Position numbers and translations under genes: made by a program
The notes under the pieces: model-generated
The model's database searches: none
The model's input: the letters and a program-made list of their open reading frames with translations, nothing else
What the model was told of the DNA's origin: nothing
NCBI RefSeq assembly: GCF_902167145.1
Contig: NC_050104.1
Location: 13,290,001 to 13,354,000, forward strand
Length of the DNA: 64,000 nt
Reading direction: 5' to 3'
Source of the DNA: Zea mays
Taxonomy: Eukaryota; Streptophyta; Magnoliopsida; Poales; Poaceae
Part shown: piece by piece, positions 11,379 to 22,440 of the stretch
How positions within the stretch are numbered: position 1 is the stretch's first letter
How the letters are laid out: every line of letters starts with the position of its first letter

Positions 11379-12109
11379 CAGGTCGCGGCAGGTGGTGCCG
11401 GCGAGGAACGCGCCGATGACATCCGAGTCGGTGACGTTGGGCAGCTCGGTGCGCTGCTTCGAGAATCGCCGAATGTAGTCCCGGAGAGACTCTCCCGGCT
11501 GCTGGCGGCAGCTTCAGAGATCCCAGGAGTTCCCAGGGCGCACGTACGTGCCCTGGAAGTTGCCGGCGAAGGCTTGGACCAGGTCGTCCCAGTTGGAGAT
11601 CTGCCCCAGAGGCAGGTGCTCCAGCCAGGCTCGAGCGGTGTCGGAGAGGAACAGGGGGAGGTTACGGATGATGAGGTTGTCATCGTCCATTCCACCCAGG
11701 TGGCAGGCCAGCCGGTAGTTCGCGAGCCACAGTTCCGGCCTCGTCTCCCCCGAATACTTTGTGATAGTAGTTGGGGTTCGGAACCGGGTCGGGAACAGTG
11801 CCCGTCGTATGGCCCGGCTGAAAGCTTGCGGACCAGGTGGTTCGGGCGAGGGACTCGGATCCTCCCCGCTGTCGTAGCGTCCCCCACGCCTGGGGTGGTA
11901 GCCTCGGCGCACCTTCTCGTCGAGGTGGGCTCGGCGGTTGCGGTGATGGTGCTCGTTGCCGAGGCGACCTGGGGCTGCAGGCGCTGTGTTGCGCGTGCGC
12001 CCGGTGTGGACCGAGGCTTCCCGCATGAATCGGGAAGTCGCGGCGCGATGTTCCGAGGGGTACCCCTACCTTCGGGAGGTAGAGCTTTCGGCCCGTCAGA
12101 CCGCGACAT
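11379..12109 (-). pseudogene. gag: Huck-like gag, capsid region
   Basis: The frame 12026-11514 contains the plant gypsy capsid block: RFRTPTTITKYSGETRPELW, then WLANYRLACHLGG, LFLSDTARAWLEHLP and NWDDLVQAFAGNFQGTY. A TGA at 11511-11516 breaks it, and the rest of the capsid (GESLRDYIRRFS-like) is in the same reading direction just below. The upstream linker is arginine- and proline-rich. This is the structural protein of the retrotransposon particle, inactive here. Confidence 0.75.
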
Positions 12110-13337
12110 CCTCTAGGAGATTCTTGAGCTCTCCCTGGATACGCCGCCCCTCGGTGGTTGATGGTTCCGGCATCACGCGGAGAAGTATTGCCGTTGCAGC
12201 CATGTTCTGGCCGACTCCACTAGAAGCCGGTGGCGGCCTTGCCCTGACATCGTCGGCGATGCGGTGCTGGATGCCCTGGGGTAGATGACACGCTTCTCCG
12301 GCCGGAGGTTGGCCCGCCCATCCCTGCCCGATGTCCCGGCGGAACGGCTCAAGTGTTCCTGCTCCCTCGTCGAGCCTGGCTGCATCTCGCGGATTTGCTC
12401 GAGCTGTGGGTCATGACCCCCCCACCGGGACGGGGACCACAGCTAGCTCCCGAAGGATGTCAACGCGAGGCACAGGCCTAGGGGGATCACCGTTCTCCGG
12501 TATACCAAGATGGTTGCCTTCGCCGGGACCCCCTAGATCGACGTGGAAACATTCACGACTTGGGTCGCAGTCCTCTTCGCCGAGGCTGCGGCTACCGTCA
12601 GAACAGTCGGAAAGGCAGTAGTCACATGCGGTCATGAAGTCCCGCATGGCACTGGGGTTGCCAAGTCCAGAGAAATCCCAACAAAAGTCGGGCTCGTCAT
12701 CTTCCTCGGAACCCGAAGGCCCGTAGGTCGAGACGGCCGTCAGCCGGTCCCAGGGTGACCGCATACGATACCCCAGAGGGTTTGGACTCGCCTCTATGAG
12801 AGCGTCCACTGAAGCGAAGTCGCTTGGTGGGTCGAGGCTGAATCCGAAAGGCACGAGATGGGAGTCGGTCGGTACCTCTTGGTCGACGGGCGGTGACGAA
12901 GTCACGTCAAGGGTAGACTGCACCGTCGTCTTAGGCACGAGGGTGACGCCCAGCAAGCCTTTTGCGAGCATGCTGGCGTCGTCCGTCCGCTTGGAGTTGG
13001 CGTGTTGCGGGGAAACAGCGCTCGTCTTCGTGTCAGACACGAAGTCGATGCCGGACGTGTCCCCCGTTGGGGCGCCGGCGTCGTCGACTCGCTCGACAGC
13101 CGACGAGGTGCCGCCTCCTGCTTGGCCTTGGTTGCCCTGCCTCCTCCTCCGTCGGCGGGGGAGGGGACGGGACAAACCCGAATGTCGTTCTTCCGCCACG
13201 TGGGGAAGACGTTGTTGATTCCGCCGCCGGCGGGCGGGTTGTCGGTCGCCATTGTCGCTGTCGCGCGGCGGGGGAAGGAGTATCATGTCGTAGCTGCCGT
13301 CGAGGGACATGAACTCAAGACTCCCGAAACGGAGCAC
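12110..13337 (-). pseudogene. gag: Huck-like gag N-terminal region
   Basis: An open stretch of 308 codons (13337-12411) starts about 95 bp after the primer-binding site. It encodes a low-complexity acidic and serine-rich protein with an early basic patch (RRRRNQQRLP, PLPRRRRRRQ). I recognise it as the N-terminal Gag extension typical of Huck copies. It ends at a stop, and the next conserved piece (LSRSAGTSGRDGRANLRPEK) lies at about 12385-12290 in another frame, so at least one frameshift separates it from the capsid. Confidence 0.6.
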
Positions 13338-13413
13338 CGTCCCGGGCTGGAAAGGTTGCTGGAGACTGCCCGTCTGGAGCTTGACGGGAAGCTGTTCGTC
13401 AACATGCAGCAGG

Positions 13414-13433
13414 CCCCTACTTGGCGCGCCAAC
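13414..13433 (-). other. Primer-binding site of Huck-like element
   Basis: Directly after the 5' LTR (minus strand) lies GTTGGCGCGCCAAGTAGG. Sequences starting TGGCGC are common tRNA primer-binding sites in plant gypsy elements. I cannot name the tRNA with certainty. Confidence 0.6.
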
Positions 13434-14950
13434 TGTCGGCGTTTCGACCCCGGGGGGTCCCTGGACCGACGAGTAAATTGTTGCCGCGTGCCCCAGCCCA
13501 GATGGGTCGGCGCGAGACGGAGCGCGAAGGGGGGAGAAAGCCGGAGGGAGATAGGCGTAAAAGGGGAAACCCGCGGCCTTCGTGTTTGTCCCGCGCCCAG
13601 GTCGGGTGCGCTTGCAGTAGGGGGTTACAAGCGTCCACGCGGGAGGGAGCGAGAGGCTTACGCGAGCGCCGTCCTGTCCTTCCCCGCGCGGCCAACCTTC
13701 TCTAAGAGGGCCCTGGACCTTCCTTTTATAGGCGTAAGTAGAGGGTCCAGGTGTACAATTGGGAGATGTAGCAGTGTGCTAACGTGTCTAGCAGAGAGGA
13801 GCTAGTGCCCTAAGTACATGCCGTCGTGGCAGCCGGAGAGGTTTTGGAACCCTGTTCGTGTGATGTCGTGGCCGTCGGAGGAGCGCTGGAGCCTGGCGGA
13901 AAGACAGCTGTCGGGGCTGTCGAGTCCTTGCTGACATCTCCTTGCTTCCGTAATAGGGCTAAGAGCCACCGTCGTCATGGAGCATGCAGGGCGCCATCAT
14001 TACTTGTTTTACCGGGGCGAGCCAGATGGGACGCTGGTCTTGTTCCCCGTAGCCTGAGCTAGCTAGGGGTAGGGTAATGATGTCCCTTCCTGTGACGTGG
14101 TCGGTCCGAGCCCTGGGTTGGGCGAGGCGGAGGCTCCTCTGAGGTCGAGGTCGAGTCTGTCTTCCGAGGTCAAGGTCGAGTCCGAGCCCTTGGGTCGGGC
14201 GAGACGGAGACCGTCAGTTGAGGCCGAGGCCGAGTTCGAGCCCTGGGTCGGGCGAGGCGGAGTTCGTCGTCTTCCGGGGCTGAGCCCGAGTCCGAGCCCT
14301 GGGTCGGGCGAGGCGGAGTTCGTCATCTTCCTGGGCTGAGCCCGAGTCCGAGCCCTAGGGTTAGGCGATGCGGAGTTCGTCGTCTTCCGGGGCTGAGCCT
14401 GAGTCCGAGCCCTGGGGTCGGGCGAGGCGGAGTTCGTCGTCTTCCGGGGCTGAGCCCGAGTCCGAGCCCTGGGGTCGGGCGAGGCGGAGTTCGTCGTCTT
14501 CCGGGGCTGAGCCCGAGTCTGAGCCCTAGGGTCGGGCGATGCGGAGTTTCCTATGGCGCCCGAGGCCAGACTTGGCTGCTGTCAGCCTCACTCTGTCGAG
14601 TGGCACAATAGTCGGAGCGGCGCTGTCCTCTTGTCAGGCCGGTCAGTGGAGCGGCGAAGTGACTGCGGTCACTTCGGCTCTGTCGACTGAAGGGCGCGCG
14701 TCAGGATAAGGTGTCAGGCCACCTTTGCATTAAATGCTCCTGCGATACGGTCGGTCGGTGTGGCGACTTGGCCAAGGTTGCTTCTTGGCAAAGACTGGGC
14801 CTCGGGCGAACCGAAGGTGTGTCCGTTGCTGGAGGGGGTCCTCGGGCGAGACGTAAATCCTCCGGGGTCGGCTGCACTTGCCCGAGGCTGGGCTCGGGCG
14901 AGGCGAGATCGTGTCCCTTGAGTGGACCGAGCCTTGACTTAATCACACCC
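13434..14950 (-). repeat. Huck-like 5' LTR, truncated at its outer end
   Basis: Matches 1339-2863 along its length, but the last 85-88 bp of the LTR, including its TGTCGGGG start, are absent. Sirevirus gag resumes at once (AGGTACACAAAGATGAC). The break lies in a CCCA shared by LTR and host. The minus-strand TATA box is at 13722-13730 and the tandem array at 14211-14545. Confidence 0.85.
14211..14545. repeat. Tandem repeat in Huck-like 5' LTR
   Basis: About six units of 56-58 bp of the same kind as at 2125-2450 (CCCGAGTCCGAGCCCTGGG plus TTCGTCGTCTTCC). Confidence 0.85.
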
Positions 14951-15397
14951 AGGTACACAAAGATGACTCCCGAGGAGATTCTTGGGAAATTTGTGAGCGG
15001 GCGGATGATGGTGAAGGAAGCGTGATACGTTGATGATGCTCTCAATGGCCCTCTACCCGTCTACGAGCCTCAACCGGTTGCTCTCAAAGCAACGAGCAGC
15101 AGGGAGGCGCTACCTAGCGAGGTGGCACAAGTTGAGGCGGCCGGGCTAAACGAGGATGAGATGGCCCTAATCATAAAGCGCTTCAAGACCGCATTGAAAG
15201 GACGCAAGGAGTACCCTAACAAGAACAAGGCAAAGGGAAAGCGCTCCTGCTTCAAGTGTGGTAAGACTGGTCATTTTATAGCAAATTGTCCCGATAACTC
15301 TAGTGACCATGAACAAGGAAAGGGCGGGAAGAAAGAGAAGAAAAAGAGCTATAAGAAGGCAAAGGGCGAGGCACACATCGGAAAGGAATGGGATTCG
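14951..15397 (+). pseudogene. gag: Sirevirus A gag, middle fragment with zinc knuckle
   Basis: Gag of element A resumes after the Huck-like insertion and aligns with B 17451-17885. It includes the block EEILGKFVSGRMM and a CCHC zinc knuckle CFKCGKTGHFIANC at 15248-15289, which binds the RNA genome during packaging. A stop appears early (GCG TGA at about 15020, where B has an open AGA codon). The piece ends in GKEWDS, where Sirevirus B is inserted. It continues at 39547. Confidence 0.88.
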
Positions 15398-16608
15398 TGA
15401 AAGGGAAATGTGCCCTTGGGCCATTTCTAGTATATTTTGGTGATTAAGTGCCCAACACATATTGAGAGAGTAATTATATGTCAAATGATGGATGAAGTGC
15501 AAATCGACAAGAAGGTATGGTTCTAGACTTAGTACATGGGTTTTGTGTACTAATATATTTGTCTAAGTGCTAGAATCAAGAAAAGAAAATGATTGGAAAA
15601 GAGTTAGCTGTGTACAACCAACTGCTGCTTAGTCTGGGTGCACCGGACAGTGTCCGGTGCGCCAGGCTGGGCTCTGGCGAACTGGCCACTCTCGAGAATT
15701 CGTCGACGGCGTACGGCTATAATTCACCGGACTGTCCGGTGAGCCAACGGCCGCCAGCGCAACGGTCGGCCACCAAATCCACGGGCGATGCGTGGCCCGC
15801 TCCAACGGTCGGCAGGGGGCACCGGACCGTCCGGTGCGCCAATGGCTACAATTCTGCAACAGTCGGTTGTGCTATTTTAGGAAGGAGATCCGCACCGGAC
15901 CATGAACAGTGGATGTCCGGTGGTGCACCGGACTGTCCGATGCGCCACCTGACAGAAGGCAAGAATTGCCTTCCAGGAATGCCTCCAACGGCTCCTAGCT
16001 GCCTTGGGGCTATAAAAGGGACCCCTAGGCGCATGGAGGAGGCACCCAAGAATTCCTTGATCATTCCTAAGCACCAAGACTCCATTCTCGCGCATTCGAT
16101 TCTTTGAGATAGTGACTTGAGCACCATTTGAGTAGAGAACTTCTCGAGTTGTGTTGTGAACTCAAGTTGTGGCTTTGTGTGAGTGATTGTGCTTTTGTTT
16201 TGAGTCTTGTGTGTGTTGCTCTCCCCTCCCTTACTTCCGTGCTTCTTTGTGATCATCAATTGTAAGGGCGAGAGGCTCCAAGTTGTGGAGATTCCTCGCA
16301 AATGGGAGAAAGTATAAGAAAGGGAAACACCGTGGTATTCAAGTTGATCATTGGATCACTTGAAAGGGGTTGAGTGCAACCCTCGTCCATTGGGACGCCA
16401 CAACGTGGAGTAGGCAAGTATTATACTTGGCCGAACCACGAGATAAATCATTGTGTCTTTTGTGTGTTCTTCTCTGTGATCATTGTGTCTCACAAAAGCT
16501 CGGTCCTTAGCCATTTGGTCCTATTGCACTAACTCTTAACCAAGTTTTGTGGCTACAAGTATTTGATTTTTACAGGATCACCTATTCACCCCCCTCTAGG
16601 TGCTCTCA
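15398..16608 (+). repeat. Sirevirus B 5' LTR
   Basis: 1211 bp, TGAAAGGG...CTCTCA. It contains CACCGGACTGTCCGGTG-type palindromes in the 15640-15930 block and a TATA box at 16010-16019. It lacks one 20 bp palindrome unit that the 3' LTR has (near 15742, compare 38640-38680). Confidence 0.9.
16010..16019 (+). promoter_or_regulatory. TATA box of Sirevirus B
   Basis: CTATAAAAGG downstream of the palindrome block. It is identical in A (535-544) and in B's 3' LTR. Confidence 0.75.
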
Positions 16609-16610
16609 AT

Positions 16611-16622
16611 TGGTATCGGAGC
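16611..16622 (+). other. Primer-binding site of Sirevirus B
   Basis: TGGTATCGGAGC starts three bases after the LTR end and matches the initiator tRNA-Met site TGGTATCAGAGC with one change. This is the usual copia primer. Confidence 0.8.
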
Positions 16623-16658
16623 CATTCTCTTCACGCAAGGGACTAATCGCCCGAAGAG

Positions 16659-19001
16659 ATGGATCCTAAGGGAAAGGGGATGGTGGTCAATGACAAGACA
16701 AAGGAGTCCATCGTCAACGAGCCAAGAGATGATAAGCCTTCAGACTCTGGCTCGAGTCATAAGAAAAGAGACGGGAAGAAGAAGAGGCGCATCAAGAAGA
16801 TCGTCTACTACGACAACGATGAATCCTCTTCTTCCCCAAGAGACGACGACGACGAGAAAAAGAAACCGGTTAATTCAAACTTTTCTTTTGATTATTCTCG
16901 TATTCTGGTTAACTCCAATGCTCATTTACTTTCAATTCCACTTGGGAAACCTCCGCACTTTGATGGAGAAGACTACTCATTTTGGAGTCACAAAATGTGT
17001 AGTCACCTATTCTCTCTCCATCCAAGTATTTGGGAGATTGTTGAAAACGGAATGCTTTTTGATAGTACTAACAACCCTGTTTTCATCAATGAGCAAATCC
17101 ATAAAAATGCACAAGCTACCACTGTTTTGCTAGCATCCTTGTGCGGGGACGAGTACCACAAGGTGAGCGGCTTGGATAACGCCAAGCAAATTTGGGACAC
17201 CCTCAAGATTTCTCATGAGGGGAACGATGCCACCATGATCACCAAGATGGAGTTGGTGGAAGGCGAACTGGGAAGGTTCGCAATGATCAAGGGAGAGGAG
17301 CCAACACAAACGTACAACAGGCTCAAGACCCTAGTCAACAAAATCAGGAGCTATGGAGCACGAGATGGACGGACCACGACATCGTCCGTCTTATGCTCAG
17401 GTCCTTCACTGTTCTTGATCCTCATCTTGTGAACTCAATTCGTGAGAATCCTAGGTACACAAAGATGACGTCTGAGGAAATACTCGGAAAGTTTGTAAGC
17501 GGGCGTATGATGATCAAAGAAGCAAGATATGTTGATGAGGCATTGAATGGCCCAATGCCCATCTACGAGCCTCAAACCATTGCTCTCAAAGCAACAAGCA
17601 GCAGAGAGGCGCTACCTAGCAAGGTGGCACAAGTTGAGGCAGTCAGACTAAACGGGGATGAGATGGCCCTAATCATAAAGCACTTCAAGTCCGCATTAAA
17701 AGGACGCAAGGAGTACTCAAACAAGAACAAGGCAAAGGGAAAGCGCTCCTGCTTCAAGTGCGGTAAGACTGGTCATTTTATAGCAAATTGTCCCGATAAC
17801 TCTAGTGACCAGGAACAAGGAAAAGAAAGAGAAGCGAAAGAGCTATAGGAAGGCAAAGGGCGAGGCACACATAGGAAAAGAATGGGACTCAGACTGCTCA
17901 TCGTCTGATTCCGACGACGAAGGACTCGCTGCCTCAGCCTTCAACAAGTCCTTTCTCTTCCCCAACGAACGCCACACCTGCCTCATGGCAAAGGAGAAAA
18001 AGGTAAGCGTTCGTGAAACTCCCAAGTACTCTACTTCTAGTGATGAGGACTCTAGTGATGATGAAGTAGATGACACTAGCTTGTTCAAAGGATTATATAG
18101 AGCTAAAGTAGAAAAGATTAATGATTTGATTGATGCCTTGAATGAAAAAGATAGACTGCTAGAGAGGCAAGAGGACATTTTGTATGAGGAACATGACAAA
18201 TTTATTAGTGTTCAAAAGTCTCTTGCCTTAGAGATTAAAAGGAATGAATTACTAGCTTCTGAGTTATCTATTTGCAATGAATCTATTTCTAGCTTGAAGA
18301 CTTTGAATGATGACTTAAATGCTAAGCTAGAAGTAGTTAATAAATCTAGTCCTTGTGTAGAGCACGTTGTGATTTGTAATAGGTGTAAGGATTTCGATAT
18401 TGATGCATGTGTTGAGCACCTTACTTCTATTGCAAAATTAAATGATGAAGTGGCAAGTCTTAATGCTCAACTTAAGACTTGCAAAAATGACTTTGATAAA
18501 CTAAAATTTGCAAGGGATGCCTACACTATTGGTAGACACCCCTCTATTAAGGATGGGCTTGGCTTTCGAAAGGAAGCCAAGAACTTAACAAGTCAAAGGG
18601 CTCCCATTCCCAACATAGAGAAAGGGAAGGCCCCTATGGCTAGTAGTAGTCAAAAGAATCATGCTTTCATGTACCATGATAGAAAACATTCTAGAAATTT
18701 TCATAGTACTTTTGACTCACATGCTATGATTGCTTCAAGTTCTACTTTTATGCATAGTAGAAGTAGGCCTAGGAAAGGAAATGTTATTCATCATGTGCCT
18801 AAGAAAATGCATAATGAATCTGCTACTGTTTTTCATGCCTGCAACATTGATTTTGTACTTTCATGTAAAAATAAGAAAGTGGTTGCTAGAAAGTTGGGGG
18901 CCAAATGCAAGGGAGACAAGACTTGCATTTGGGTCCCAAAGGATATTGTAACTAACCTTGTAGGACCCAACAAGAGTTGGGTACCTAAGACCCAAGCCTA
19001 A
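16659..19001 (+). pseudogene. gag: Sirevirus B gag with coiled-coil extension, frameshifted
   Basis: The start ATG at 16659 (MDPKGKGMVV) lies 50 bp after the LTR. The first frame runs to about 17358, where one base is lost relative to A (CTATGGAGCACG against CTATGGAAGCACG). A second frame covers 17393-17848 with the zinc knuckle CFKCGKTGHFIANC at 17750-17791. Another shift near 17825 leads to a third frame to 19001. The third part is long and coiled-coil-like, rich in Lys, Glu, Leu, Asn and Asp (LIDALNEKDRLLERQEDILYEEHDKF region). It then has a Cys/Lys-rich end with GAKCKGDKTCIWVPK. A long Gag with coiled coil is typical of Sireviruses. Confidence 0.88.
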
Positions 19002-19007
19002 TTTGCC

Positions 19008-19469
19008 TTGCAGGCTTATGCATCCGGGGGCTCAAGCTGGATTGTCGACAGCGGATGCACAAACCACATGACGGGGGAGAAGAAGATGTTCACTTCCTAC
19101 GTCAAGAGCAAAGATTCCCAAGATTCGATCATCTTTGGAGATGGGAACCAAGGCAAGGTTAAAGGTCTAGGAAAGATAGCTATTTCTTCCGAGCATTCCA
19201 TATCTAATGTGTTCTTAGTTGAATCGCTCGGGTATAACTTGTTGTCCGTTAGTCAACTATATAATATGGGTTACAATTGCTTATTTACCAATGTAGATGT
19301 GTCTGTCTTTAGAAGAATTGATGGCTCATTAGCTTTTAAGGGTGTACTAGACGGCAAACTCTATTTAGTTGATTTTTCGAAGGAGGAGGCCGATCTAGAT
19401 GCATGCTTAATTGCTAAGAACATGTTGGGATTGCCGTCTAGCACATGTTGGGATGAAGAACCTTCATAA
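19008..19469 (+). pseudogene. pol: Sirevirus B protease
   Basis: Copia-type aspartic protease with WIVDSGCTNHMTG; the catalytic Asp codon is at about 19047. GDGNQGKVKGLGKI and LLSVSQL follow. The frame is separated from gag by a stop at about 19001, then shifts after LDACLIAKN near 19420, before the pre-integrase domain. Confidence 0.88.
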
Positions 19470-20598
19470 ACTTCTAAAGGGAGAACATGTGTTAGGTCTA
19501 ACCAATGTATCTTTCGAAAAAGATAGACCTTGTGCAGCTTGTCAAGCAGGTAAACAGGTGGGAAGTACTCATCACAGCAAGAACGTGATGACCACGACAA
19601 GACCTCTAGAGCTACTCCATATGGACCTCTTCGGACCCGTCGCCTACCTTAGCATCGGGGGAAGTAAGTATGGTCTTGTTATTGTTGATGATTTTTCCCG
19701 CTTCACCTGGGTATTCTTTTTGCAGGATAAAACAGAAACCCAAGGGACCCTAAAGCGCTTTTTAAGGAGAGCTCAAAATGAATTTGAGCTCAAGGTGAAA
19801 AAGATAAGGAGCGACAATGGGTCCGAGTTCAAGAATCTTCAAGTGGATGAGTACCTTGAGGAGGAAGGAATCAAACACGAGTTCTTCGCTCCCTACACAC
19901 CACAGCAAAACGGTGTGGTAGAAAGGAAGAACAGGACGCTTATAGACATGGCGAGGACGATGCTTGGAGAATTCAAGACGCCCGAGCGATTTTGATCGGA
20001 AGCTGTGAACACAGCTTGCCACGCCATAAACCGGGTCTACCTTCATCGCCTCCTCAAGAAGACCTCGTATGAACTTCTAACCGGTAACAAACCCAACGTT
20101 TCGTACTTTCGTGTATTTGGGAGTAAATGTTATATTCTAGTGAAGAAAGGTAGAAATTCCAAATTTCCTCCCAAAGCTGTAGAAGGGTTTTTACTAGGTT
20201 ATGACTCAAATACAAAGGCGTATAGAGTCTTCAACAAATCATCGGGTTTGGTTGAAGTCTCTAGTGACGTTGTATTTGATGAGACTAATGGCTCTCCAAG
20301 AGAGCAAGTTGATCTTGATGATGTGGATGAAGATGATGTTCCAACAGACGCAATTCACACCATGGCAATTGGAGATGTGCGACCACGGGAACACCAAGTG
20401 CAGGATCAACCTTCTTCCTCAAAAATGGTGCACCCCCAACTCAAGATGATGAACAGGTTCATCAAGAAGAGGTGTGTGATCATGGGGGAGCACAAGATGA
20501 TCAAGCTATGGAGGAAGAAGCACCACAGGCCCCTTCAACTCAAGTCCGAGCGACGATTCAAAGGAATCATCCTGTCGACCAGATTTTGGGTGATATAA
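19411..20598 (+). pseudogene. pol: Sirevirus B integrase, broken
   Basis: The zinc-binding pre-integrase region (LAHVGMKNLHKLLKGEHV, CAACQAGKQ) is followed by the DDE core: first Asp in LLHMDLFGPV, second in SDNGSEFKN, Glu in TPQQNGVVERKNRT. A TGG-to-TGA stop lies at 19993-19995 (PERF stop SEAVN). The C-terminal part (VFGSKCYILVKKGR, FLLGYDSNTKAYRVFN) continues to the acidic linker DLDDVDEDDVPTD, then the frame shifts near 20430. This order, integrase before reverse transcriptase, identifies Ty1/copia. Confidence 0.88.
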
Positions 20599-21731
20599 GC
20601 AAGGGGGTAACTACTCGCTCTAGATTAGCTAATTTTTGTGAGCATTACTCGTTTGTCTCTTCTATTGAGCCTTTCAGGGTAGAAGAGGCCTTGCTAGATC
20701 CGGACTGGGTGTTGGCCATGCAGGAAGAGCTCAATAACTTCAAGCGAAATGAAGTTTAGACCCTGGTGCCACGTCCAAAGCAAAACGTTGTGGGAACCAA
20801 GTGGGTGTTCTGCAACAAGCAAGACGAGCACGGAGTGGTGACAAGGAACAAGGCTCGACTTGTGGCAAAAGGTTATGTCCAAGTCGCAGGTTTGGATTTC
20901 GAGGAGACTTTTGCTCCTGTGGATAGGCTAGAGTTTATTCACATTCTATTAGCCTATGCCGCTCACCATTCCTTCAGGTTGTTCCAAATGGATGTGAAGA
21001 GCGCTTTCCTCAACGGGCCAATCAAGGAGGAGGTGTACATAGAGCAACCCCTGGCTTTGAGGATGAACGGTACCCCAACCATGTGTGTAAGCTCTCTAAG
21101 GCGCTCTATGGACTTAAGCAAGCCCCAAGAGCATGGTATGAATGCCTTAAGATTTTCGAATTGCTAATGCTTTCAAGGTTGGGAAAGCCGATCCAACTCT
21201 TTTCACTAAGACTTGTGATGGTGATCTATTTGTATGGCAAGTTTATGTCGATGACATAATATTTGGCTCTACTAACAAAAAGTCTTGTGAAGAGTTTAGC
21301 AGGGTGATGACACAGAAATTCGAGATGTCTATGATGGGCGAGTTGAACTACTTCCTTGGGTTCCAAGTGAAGCAACTCAAGGACGGCACCTTCATCTCTC
21401 AAACGAAGTACACGCAAGACTTGCTCAAGCGGTTTGAGATGAAGGACGCCAAGCCTGCAAAGACTCCAATGGGAACCGACGAACATGTCGACCTCAACAA
21501 AGGAGGTAAGTCCGTTGATCAAAAGGCATACCGGTCTATGATAGGATCCTTGCTTTATTTATGTGCTAGTAGACCGGATATTATGCTTAGCGTATGCATG
21601 TGTGCTAGATTTCAATCCGATCCAAGGGAGTGCAACCTTGTGGCCGTTAAGCGGATTCTTAGATATTTAGTTGCTACGCCTTGCTTCGGGATCTGGTATC
21701 TAAAGGGGTCTACCTTTGACTTAATTGGATA
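20599..21731 (+). pseudogene. pol: Sirevirus B reverse transcriptase, broken
   Basis: Starts with EPFRVEEALLDPDWVLAMQEE and has a TGG-to-TAG stop at 20757-20759. It continues with GTKWVF, RLVAKGY.Q and [20 protein letters not shown] frameshift near 21065 (LALRMNGTP) and another near 21150 separate fingers from palm. The catalytic YVDDI codons are at 21244-21258, followed by FGSTN, MMGELNYFLGFQV and YRSMIGSLLYL. A TAA stop lies at 21730. Confidence 0.88.
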
Positions 21732-22197
21732 ATCATACTCCGATTATGCTGGATGCAAGGTTGATAGGAAGAGTACATCAGGGACGTGCCAATTTCTAGG
21801 AAGGTAACTGGTGTATTGGAGTTCTAAGAAACAAACTTCCATTGCCCTATCTACCGCTGAGGCCGAGTATGTTGCCATAGGACAGTGTTGCGCACAACCA
21901 CTTTGGATGAGGCAAACCCTCCGGGACTTTGGCTACAATTTGAGCAAAGTCCCACTCCTATGTGACAATGAGAGTGCAATCCACATGGCGGACAATCCTG
22001 TTGAACACAGCTGCACAAAGCACATAGACATCCGGCATCACTTTTTGAGAGACCACCAGCAAAAGGGAGATATCGAAGTGTTTTATGTTAGCACCGAGAA
22101 CCAACTAGCCGATATATTTACCAAGCCTTTAGATGAGAAGACCTTTTGCAGGCTGCGTAGTGAGCTAAATATTTTAGATTCACATAACTTGGATTGA
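21732..22197 (+). pseudogene. pol: Sirevirus B RNase H
   Basis: SYSDYAGCKVDRKSTSGTCQ, WSSKKQTSIALSTAEAEYVA and CDNESAIHMADNP are copia RNase H motifs. The end retains LADIFTKPLDEKTFCRLR before the natural stop at 22195. One stop lies at 21806 (GR stop LVYWSS). The last 130 codons are open. Confidence 0.88.
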
Positions 22198-22440
22198 TCT
22201 ATAGCATACATGTGTTTTATGTCCTTGATCATGTTCCTTTATGCATATTATTGCTTACTTATGGTGCTCAAGTTGTGCAAGCAATCCCTGGACCTCAAAA
22301 GTCCATGTGTGAGTGATGCACATATTTAGGGGGAGATGTGCTACAACTTGACCCTTTGAAACTAACCGTGTGCTTGAGTTTACTCAATTTAGTCTCAAAG
22401 GTGGATTGAAAGGGAAAGGTGAACTTGGACCATGCAAGAC
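22198..22440 (+). other. Sirevirus B 3' untranslated region, first part
   Basis: Non-coding, with a polypurine tract AGGGGGAGA at 22328-22336. It ends at CAAGAC, where chromovirus C is inserted, and continues at 37775. The uninterrupted equivalent in A is 61573-61815. Confidence 0.85.

Larger units (their letters stand above)
1339..14950 (-). mobile_element. Huck-like Ty3/gypsy element inserted in gag of Sirevirus A
   Basis: This is a 13.6 kb Tat-lineage LTR retrotransposon in minus orientation. Its 3' LTR is at 1339-2948, its 5' LTR (truncated) at 13434-14950, and gag-pol reads right to left. The left LTR has canonical ends on the minus strand, TGTCGGGG...CGTCGACA. The right LTR lacks the terminal 85-88 bp. 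The gag sequence before and after the element reads continuously against the uninterrupted copy in B. CCCAG flanks both sides (1334-1338 and 14948-14952), although CCC is also LTR sequence. The Huck name rests on LTR start, LTR length and element size from memory. Confidence 0.85.

Noticed and set aside
8634..12116. Long plus-strand open frames opposite Huck-like gag-pol (for example 10893-12116, 407 codons)
   Set aside because: They are shadows of the minus-strand gag-pol, whose third positions are GC-rich. The minus strand has recognisable capsid, protease and polymerase motifs; the plus strand has none.
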